The notes below the pieces were generated by a model. It searched no databases. It saw only the letters and a program-made list of their open reading frames with translations, and was not told the origin of the DNA. Made by a program: the position numbers and the translations under genes. Shown in pieces: positions 1-6,162 of a stretch of DNA of 6,162 nucleotides (position 1 is the stretch's first letter; the number at the start of each line of letters is the position of its first letter). This stretch comes from Conexibacter sp. GTDB taxonomy: Bacteria; Actinomycetota; Thermoleophilia; Solirubrobacterales; Solirubrobacteraceae. The stretch spans positions 1-6,162 of the forward strand of contig JAOPZP010000449.1 in assembly GCA_025964055.1 (NCBI GenBank). Direction: 5' to 3'.

Positions 1-296
1 ACAACGAGGACAACGGCATCACCGCCGCCTCGATCGTCAAGGGCATCAGCGACATGTCGGAGTTCCTGCAGGGCGAGACCAAGACGCCCAAGGGCCGGCG
101 CCGCACCGATCGCAAGAAGGCCAAGGCGGAGTCGCTGACCTCCGACGAGCTCGACAAGACGATCATCGAGCTGGAGAAGGAGATGCTCGAGGCCGCCGAG
201 GACCTGCGCTTCGAGTACGCCGCCCGGCTGCGCGACGAGATCCGCGAGCTGCGGCGCGACCTCAGGCAGCTCACCGACATGGAGGCGCCGGCGTAA
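1..296 (+). CDS. uvrB: UvrABC excinuclease subunit B, C-terminal part (5' end outside window)
   Basis: UvrB is the helicase-like damage-verification subunit of nucleotide excision repair. UvrA loads it onto lesions and it then recruits UvrC for incision. The frame is already open at base 3 and runs to TAA at 294-296, giving about 97 residues. The fragment begins with NEDNGIT, matching the (Y)NEEHGIT segment that follows the last helicase motif in UvrB. A Lys/Arg-rich linker (GRRRTDRKKAK) comes next. It ends in the UVR motif, roughly bases 144-262, a helical hairpin with the pattern ELEKEMLEAAEDLRFEYAA then LRDEIREL, which binds the matching motif in UvrC. The protein ends LTDMEAPA, close to where the family normally ends. 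The ATG at base 54 is internal, not a start. The helicase motifs lie upstream and cannot be judged. The identification is firm; only the tail is visible. Confidence 0.95.
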   Translation, partial: NEDNGITAASIVKGISDMSEFLQGETKTPKGRRRTDRKKAKAESLTSDELDKTIIELEKEMLEAAEDLRFEYAARLRDEIRELRRDLRQLTDMEAPA

Positions 297-323
297 GACC
301 GGTAGCGCCGGCGTCGGTGAGCT
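268..323 (+). terminator. Possible hairpin terminator at the end of uvrB
   Basis: An 11-bp perfect outer stem (268-278 with 313-323) encloses a 7-bp GC-only inner stem (287-293 with 306-312). There is an eight-base bulge on the left side and a 12-base loop that begins with the uvrB TAA. No T-tract follows, so this is not a classical intrinsic terminator, but T-less GC hairpins are common at gene ends in actinobacteria. An alternative fold pairs 313-318 with 329-334 and 306-312 with 343-349. Termination here is inferred, not shown. Confidence 0.4.
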
Positions 324-352
324 CGCTGACCGACATGGAGGCGCCGGCGTAG
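268..352 (+). repeat. Partial duplication plus inverted copy of the uvrB 3' end
   Basis: A 23-base stretch at 273-295 (codons for TDMEAPA plus the first two bases of the stop) recurs exactly at 329-351. It is in a different frame, offset by 56, and carries its own stop (TAA first, TAG second). Five bases before each copy also match (agctc at 268-272 and 320-324), with four extra bases in the second copy. Between them, 306-323 is an inverted partial copy: gtcggtgagct at 313-323 is the exact reverse complement of 268-278, and the self-complementary octamer cgccggcg occurs at 286, 306 and 342. The middle segment can therefore pair with either flank. No protein is likely to be made from the second copy. 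Confidence 0.85.
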
Positions 353-360
353 AGCGCGTG

Positions 361-366
361 TAGCGT
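361..366 (+). promoter_or_regulatory. Candidate -10 element for mutY (TAGCGT)
   Basis: TAGCGT fits the actinobacterial TANNNT pattern and lies eight bases before the mutY ATG. Transcription would start at about the A of the start codon, giving a leaderless message. No Shine-Dalgarno is seen directly upstream of the ATG; the nearest purine tract, ggagg at 337-341, is too far away. No convincing -35 hexamer is visible 16-18 bases upstream, so the call is tentative. Confidence 0.35.
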
Positions 367-374
367 CCCGGCCG

Positions 375-1136
375 ATGCTCGCCGAGCCGCTGCTGGAGTG
401 GTACGGGCGCGAGGCGCGGGATCTGCCGTGGCGGCGGACCCGCGATCCCTACGCGATCCTCGTCAGCGAGGTGATGCTGCAGCAGACGCAGGTGGCGCGG
501 GTCGTCCAGCGGTACCTCGCCTGGCTGGAGCGCTGGCCGACGGTCGCGGCGCTGGCCGTGGCGCCCGTCGCCGACGTGCTCGCCGAATGGGTCGGGCTGG
601 GCTACAACCGCCGGGCGCTGCGGCTGCGGGAGGCGTGCGCGGTCGTCGCCCGCGACGGCTGGCCCGACGACCTGCGCGGGCTGCCCGGCATCGGCCCCTA
701 CACCGCCGCCGCGGTGGGCGCGTTCGCCTTCGGGCGCGACGAGCTGCCGGTCGACACCAACGTCCGGCGCGTGCTGGAGCGGACGGGGTGGAGCCCCGCG
801 CACACGCCGCCCGAGGTGGGCCAGGCGATGATGGAGCTCGGGGCGATCGTGTGCCGCGCGCGGGAGGCGGCGTGCGACGCGTGCCCGGTGGCGGGTCTCT
901 GCCCGTCGGCGGGGGTGGTCGAGGTCGCGCCCCGCGGCCGGGCGGGCGACGGGGTCCGGCGCGAGCGCTTCGAGGACTCCAATCGCTGGGTCCGTGGACG
1001 GGTGGTCGAGGCCCTGGCGGCGGGCACGGAGTTGCCCGAGGGCATCGAGCTCCAGCGGCTGGAACGAGCCATCGAGGGCCTGGTGCGCGACGGCCTCGTG
1101 CAGCGCGGCGCCGAGGGGCTCAGGCTGCCGGTCTGA
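375..1136 (+). CDS. mutY: A/G-specific adenine glycosylase MutY, short form without NUDIX-like domain
   Basis: This base-excision repair enzyme removes adenine mispaired with 8-oxoguanine or guanine, preventing G:C to T:A changes after oxidative damage. The 253-residue protein has LPWR (17-20), the catalytic segment SEVMLQQTQV with Glu32, the helix-hairpin-helix LPGIGPYTA (103-111) and VDTNVRRV with catalytic Asp127. Tyr109 sits where endonuclease III has its catalytic lysine, which marks a MutY-type monofunctional glycosylase. The 4Fe-4S cluster ligands are complete: Cys160-X6-Cys167-X2-Cys170-X5-Cys176. The rest (about 200-253) is a short winged-helix-like tail as in actinobacterial MutY, not the NUDIX-like 8-oxoG reader of the roughly 350-residue E. 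coli enzyme. ATG 375 is the only usable start, because the frame has a stop at 327 and no other ATG, GTG or TTG between. It lies 78 bases after uvrB and 17 bases before the next gene. Confidence 0.95.
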   Translation: MLAEPLLEWYGREARDLPWRRTRDPYAILVSEVMLQQTQVARVVQRYLAWLERWPTVAALAVAPVADVLAEWVGLGYNRRALRLREACAVVARDGWPDDLRGLPGIGPYTAAAVGAFAFGRDELPVDTNVRRVLERTGWSPAHTPPEVGQAMMELGAIVCRAREAACDACPVAGLCPSAGVVEVAPRGRAGDGVRRERFEDSNRWVRGRVVEALAAGTELPEGIELQRLERAIEGLVRDGLVQRGAEGLRLPV

Positions 1137-1140
1137 TCGC

Positions 1141-1146
1141 TAGGGT
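1141..1146 (+). promoter_or_regulatory. Candidate -10 element for the DivIVA-like gene (TAGGGT)
   Basis: TAGGGT matches TANNNT and sits in the 17-base gap after mutY, seven bases before ATG 1154. That is the spacing expected for a leaderless transcript. The same bases include AGGG, which could instead be a weak Shine-Dalgarno at about eight bases from the ATG, so the two readings compete. No clear -35 is seen within the end of mutY. The gene may also be read through from mutY. Confidence 0.35.
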
Positions 1147-1153
1147 TCGCTGC

Positions 1154-2032
1154 ATGGCCCTGGATCGTCAGACCATCGAGAAGCGCGACTTCCCCATCGG
1201 ACGGCGAGGCTATGAGCCGGAGGCGGTCGACGCCCACCTGGCGCGCGTCGCCGAGGAGGTCGAGCAGCTGCGCCGGCGCGCGGCCGCCGGCGGTGCCGGC
1301 GGGTCGGCCAAGTCGAGCCCCGCTTCGATCGCCCAGGCGGCCTCCGAGCAGGTCCGCGCGATCGTCGAGGCCGCCGAGTCCAGCGCCGCCGCGATCGAGC
1401 AGAACGCGCAGGAGGAGGCCCAGCGCATCCGCGAGGAGGCCGAGGCCGACGCCCGCCAGACACGGGACGAGGCGGTGGGCCAGAGCCAGGAGCATGTCGG
1501 CAAGGTGCGCCAGTCCACGACGCAGATGCTGCAGCGCGTCGACGCCATGGAGTCCGAGCTCTCCGGGCTGGTCGAGAGCCTGCGCACCGGCGCGAATCGC
1601 CTGACCGCCGACCTGTCGCTGCTCGAGGGCGGCATGGCCGACCTGTACGACGCCGCCGGGCGCGACCGGCCCGCCGCCGGCCCGCGCGTGGTCGAGTCCG
1701 TGCCGCTGGCCATCGTGGCCGACGCGCCGGAGCCGGAGCCGGAGCCCGAGCCCCAGACCGAGCCGCTGCTGGCGGCCGTCGAGGACGAGGAAGCCCCGCT
1801 CGCCGAGGAGCCGTCGGTCGCCGAGCCCGCCGAGGCCCCGCCCGAGCCCGCCGCATCGGTCCCGCCGCCGGCGGCCGGCAGCGCCGACGTCGAGGGCGCG
1901 CGGCTGGTGGCGCTCAACATGGCGCTGAACGGCACGTCCCGCGACGACACCGATCGCTACCTGGCCGACAACTTCGATCTGCCCGACCGCGCCGGCCTGC
2001 TGGACGAGGTCTACGCGACGGTCGAGTCCTGA
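1154..2032 (+). CDS. DivIVA-domain coiled-coil protein with acidic Pro/Glu linker and conserved-looking C-terminal module
   Basis: The 292-residue protein opens with a DivIVA domain (about 1-42): RDFPIGRRGYEPEAVDAHL, then the start of a coiled coil. Proteins with this domain (DivIVA, Wag31) assemble at curved membrane near poles and septa and direct cell-wall growth. The IGRRGY form resembles actinobacterial Wag31 (IGKRGY), with Arg17 where B. subtilis DivIVA has its membrane-inserting Phe17. After a Gly/Ala/Ser linker comes a long coiled coil (about 58-175) rich in Ala, Glu, Gln and Arg. A disordered acidic stretch of Glu-Pro dipeptides and Pro/Ala/Glu follows (about 188-244). A compact, probably helical module closes the protein (245-292), containing ARLVALNMALNG, RYLADNFDL and LLDEVYA. 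There is no signal peptide or membrane segment. The frame is open far upstream through mutY, but the DivIVA homology begins exactly at ATG 1154. It may be a paralogue of the main polar DivIVA; its own role is unknown. Confidence 0.85.
   Translation: MALDRQTIEKRDFPIGRRGYEPEAVDAHLARVAEEVEQLRRRAAAGGAGGSAKSSPASIAQAASEQVRAIVEAAESSAAAIEQNAQEEAQRIREEAEADARQTRDEAVGQSQEHVGKVRQSTTQMLQRVDAMESELSGLVESLRTGANRLTADLSLLEGGMADLYDAAGRDRPAAGPRVVESVPLAIVADAPEPEPEPEPQTEPLLAAVEDEEAPLAEEPSVAEPAEAPPEPAASVPPPAAGSADVEGARLVALNMALNGTSRDDTDRYLADNFDLPDRAGLLDEVYATVES
1727..1762 (+). repeat. Six-base tandem repeat coding Glu-Pro dipeptides
   Basis: Three exact ccggag units (1727-1744) are followed by three diverged ones: cccgag, ccccag and accgag. 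They encode the PEPEPEPEPQTE run at about residues 192-203 of the DivIVA-like protein. The repeat keeps the frame, so changes in copy number would lengthen or shorten the linker without a frameshift. Confidence 0.8.
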
Positions 2033-2035
2033 CCG

Positions 2036-2057
2036 GCGCCCGCAACTCTGCGGGCGC
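2036..2057 (+). terminator. GC-rich hairpin after the DivIVA-like gene
   Basis: A perfect 8-bp stem (gcgcccgc at 2036-2043 with gcgggcgc at 2050-2057) closes a six-base loop, aactct. It begins four bases after the TGA at 2030-2032. There is no T-run, only gggtgcgttc. Position and stability suggest a T-less terminator between the DivIVA-like gene and the hydrolase. It would equally lie in the leader of any read-through transcript, just before the hydrolase ribosome binding site. Confidence 0.6.
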
Positions 2058-2066
2058 GGGTGCGTT

Positions 2067-2071
2067 CGGAG
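2067..2071 (+). promoter_or_regulatory. Shine-Dalgarno of the glycoside hydrolase gene (cGGAG)
   Basis: CGGAG ends five bases before ATG 2077 but only two bases before the adjacent in-frame GTG 2074. The spacing therefore favours the ATG as the start. It is the only gene start in the window with a clear ribosome binding site. Confidence 0.6.
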
Positions 2072-2076
2072 CCGTG

Positions 2077-3159
2077 ATGCTCCGACTCTGCGTGTTCCTG
2101 GTGCTGGCGGCCGTGGCGCTGCTGGCGCCCGCGGTCGCGCCGGCCCACGCGGCGACGCCGAAGGGGTTCTTCGGCGTCATGGTGAACGGGCCGCTGGACG
2201 ACCCGGCGCTGAACCTGGACGCCCAGGCGGCCGACATGAAGGCGGCCGGCGTGCAGTCCTGGCGCGTCGAGCTGGCGTGGGACCTCGTCGAGCCCCGGCA
2301 GGGGCAGTTCGACTGGACCGCCACCGACCGCAAGGTGCTCGCCGCCGCCCGGCAGGGCATCGACGTCCTGGGTCTCGCCGTGCGGGCGCCCGCGTGGGCC
2401 AACGGCGGCTCGGCCGACCCGTTCGTCCCGCCCGCTCGCAACGCCGACTACGCGGCCTACCTGCGGGCGCTCGTCGCTCGCTACGGCCCGTCGGGCTCGC
2501 TCTGGACCGAGCATCCCGAGGTCCCGCGCCACCCGGTGCGCGCGTGGGAGATCTGGAACGAGCCCAACCTGAAGAACTACTTCAACGCGCAGCCGTTCGC
2601 CAAGCCGTACGCGGCGCTGCTGCGCGCCGCCTACCCGGCGGTCAAGGGCGCCGATCCGGGCGCGACGGTGCTGATGGCGTCGATGGCCAACTTCTCCTGG
2701 CGCGACCTGGCCAAGCTCCTGAGCGTGCCCGGCCCGAAGCTGCGCTTCGACGCCGCGGGCGCCCATCCGTTCTCGGGGCGGCCGTCCAACGCGCTGAAGA
2801 TCGTGCGCCTCAACCGCGAGGCGCTCGACCGTCGCGGGTACACGCGCGTCCCGCTCTGGCTGACCGAGCTGACCTGGTCCTCGGCGAAGGGCAAGAAGAC
2901 GCCGCTGACGCAGAACTGGGAGACGACCGAGGCCGGGCAGGCCGACCGCCTGCGCGAGATCTACCGGCTGCTGCTGCGAGACCGCCTCAAGCTCCGGCTG
3001 GCGCGGGTGTTCTGGTACACGTGGGCGACGGTCGACAACGGCTCGCCGAACTCGTTCGACTACTCCGGACTGCGCGCGGTGGCGCCGGGCGGCGGCTTCC
3101 GCGACAAGCCGTCCCTGGGCGCGTTCCGCGCGGTCGTCAAGGCCGGCCGCACCGCCTGA
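2077..3159 (+). CDS. Secreted clan GH-A glycoside hydrolase (single TIM barrel, GH39/GH5-like)
   Basis: The 360-residue protein (361 if GTG 2074 is used) starts with a Sec signal peptide: a basic Arg3, a hydrophobic core (about 4-21) and an AHA cleavage site after residue 25. The mature part looks like one (beta/alpha)8 barrel. It has the early strand pattern WRVELAWDLVEPRQGQFDW (62-80), the acid/base glutamate Glu162 in WEIWNEPN at strand 4, His230 in GAHPFSG and the candidate nucleophile Glu264 in LWLTELTW at strand 7. The FWYTW aromatic strand lies at about 312-316. The Glu spacing and NEP motif are those of retaining clan GH-A enzymes. PslG-like GH39 or GH5 are the nearest families I recognise, but the family and the substrate cannot be settled by eye. 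No carbohydrate-binding module, membrane anchor or sorting signal is visible. It may act on self-made exopolysaccharide or external glycans, and has no obvious tie to the repair genes beside it. Confidence 0.8.
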   Translation: MLRLCVFLVLAAVALLAPAVAPAHAATPKGFFGVMVNGPLDDPALNLDAQAADMKAAGVQSWRVELAWDLVEPRQGQFDWTATDRKVLAAARQGIDVLGLAVRAPAWANGGSADPFVPPARNADYAAYLRALVARYGPSGSLWTEHPEVPRHPVRAWEIWNEPNLKNYFNAQPFAKPYAALLRAAYPAVKGADPGATVLMASMANFSWRDLAKLLSVPGPKLRFDAAGAHPFSGRPSNALKIVRLNREALDRRGYTRVPLWLTELTWSSAKGKKTPLTQNWETTEAGQADRLREIYRLLLRDRLKLRLARVFWYTWATVDNGSPNSFDYSGLRAVAPGGGFRDKPSLGAFRAVVKAGRTA

Positions 3160-3173
3160 TCCAGGGGTTTTCG

Positions 3174-3189
3174 GCGCGTCGGTCCGCGC
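3174..3189 (+). terminator. Weak hairpin between the hydrolase and uvrA
   Basis: A 5-bp stem (gcgcg at 3174-3178 with cgcgc at 3185-3189) has a six-base loop and lies 15 bases after the hydrolase stop, just before the uvrA -35 hexamer. It is short and has no T-tract. It might help insulate the uvrA promoter, but could be chance in such GC-rich DNA. Confidence 0.25.
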
Positions 3190-3192
3190 AAC

Positions 3193-3221
3193 TTGGGAAC
3201 GTCTGTTCGCCTGGCTACACT
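3193..3221 (+). promoter_or_regulatory. uvrA promoter, sigma70-type (TTGGGA - 17 - TACACT)
   Basis: TTGGGA at 3193-3198 (four of six matches to TTGACA) and TACACT at 3216-3221 (four of six to TATAAT, all of TANNNT) are separated by exactly 17 bases. Transcription would start at about 3227-3229, three to five bases before GTG 3232, giving a nearly leaderless uvrA message. No Shine-Dalgarno precedes the GTG, which agrees with this. A LexA-type box fills the spacer. Confidence 0.7.
3197..3208 (+). promoter_or_regulatory. LexA (SOS) operator in the uvrA promoter
   Basis: GAACgtctGTTC is a perfect match to the GAAC-N4-GTTC core bound by LexA/DinR in Gram-positive bacteria and actinobacteria. It overlaps the last two bases of the -35 hexamer and lies inside the spacer, where a bound repressor would block RNA polymerase. 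No second such core was seen in the window by eye. uvrA is a known SOS gene in several bacteria, which fits. That LexA binds here is an inference. Confidence 0.75.
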
Positions 3222-3231
3222 CGATGCAATC

Positions 3232-6126
<2,895 letters not shown>

Positions 6127-6162
6127 CGCCGCCGGCGGGCCGGCCGCCGCTCAGCCGCCGAA

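Noticed and set aside
335..352. Tiny frame ATG GAG GCG CCG GCG TAG after uvrB
   Set aside because: It is only the duplicated uvrB tail, five codons long, with no ribosome binding site of its own.
398..1153. Upstream extension of the DivIVA-like frame through mutY
   Set aside because: The extension is Arg/Ala/Gly-rich shadow sequence overlapping well-supported mutY codons. DivIVA homology begins at ATG 1154.
698..1950. Several long - strand frames opposite mutY and the DivIVA-like gene
   Set aside because: They are Ser/Arg/Ala-rich shadows of GC-rich coding DNA with no domains or initiation signals, and they overlap confidently assigned genes.
3048..3057. GAACtcGTTC inside the hydrolase gene as a second SOS box
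   Set aside because: The half-sites are separated by two bases, not four, and it lies within coding sequence away from any promoter.
3224..3226. ATG just after the uvrA -10 hexamer
   Set aside because: It is out of frame with uvrA and lies before or at the predicted transcription start.
3193..3231. TTG 3193 as the uvrA start
   Set aside because: These bases form the -35 hexamer and the LexA-type box. The 13 extra residues have no counterpart in UvrA, and GTG 3232 fits the family start.

Overview
The window is very GC-rich chromosomal DNA from a high-GC actinobacterium. The lineage is probably deep-branching, of the Thermoleophilia/Solirubrobacterales type. That placement is an inference from codon usage, the actinobacterial-type MutY C-terminus, the IGRRGY form of the DivIVA domain and the His-containing first zinc site of UvrA; no rRNA or other marker gene is present to confirm it. 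All genes lie on the + strand and are tightly packed. Nothing mobile, no tRNA or rRNA and no CRISPR array was seen.

Layout from left to right: (1) 1-296, the last 97 or so codons of uvrB, covering the UvrC-binding UVR motif. (2) 297-374, a short spacer holding a partial duplication and an inverted copy of the uvrB tail, then a -10-like TAGCGT just before mutY. (3) 375-1136, mutY, an adenine glycosylase with an intact active site and Fe-S cluster but no NUDIX-like C-terminal domain. (4) 1154-2032, a DivIVA-domain coiled-coil protein with an acidic Pro/Glu linker and a compact C-terminal module, followed by a GC-rich hairpin. (5) 2077-3159, a secreted clan GH-A glycoside hydrolase with its own Shine-Dalgarno. 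(6) 3160-3231, a regulatory spacer with a complete sigma70-like promoter and a perfect GAAC-N4-GTTC LexA-type box between -35 and -10. (7) 3232-6126, full-length uvrA, closed by a 10-bp hairpin around its stop codon. The last 36 bases hold no gene.

Three of the five genes act in DNA repair. UvrA and UvrB find and load onto bulky lesions, and MutY removes adenine mispaired with 8-oxoguanine. uvrB and uvrA are split by mutY, a likely polar-growth or septum protein and a secreted hydrolase. uvrA appears to be transcribed from its own damage-inducible promoter, with a nearly leaderless message starting at GTG 3232. The earlier in-frame TTG at 3193 is best read as the -35 hexamer, not a start codon. 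mutY and the DivIVA-like gene also have -10-like hexamers only 7-8 bases before their ATG, suggesting leaderless transcripts, whereas the hydrolase has a normal ribosome binding site.

I did not find a wholly new system. The observations most worth checking are the LexA-type box in the uvrA promoter, the quasi-palindromic duplication at the end of uvrB, and the C-terminal module of the DivIVA-like protein.
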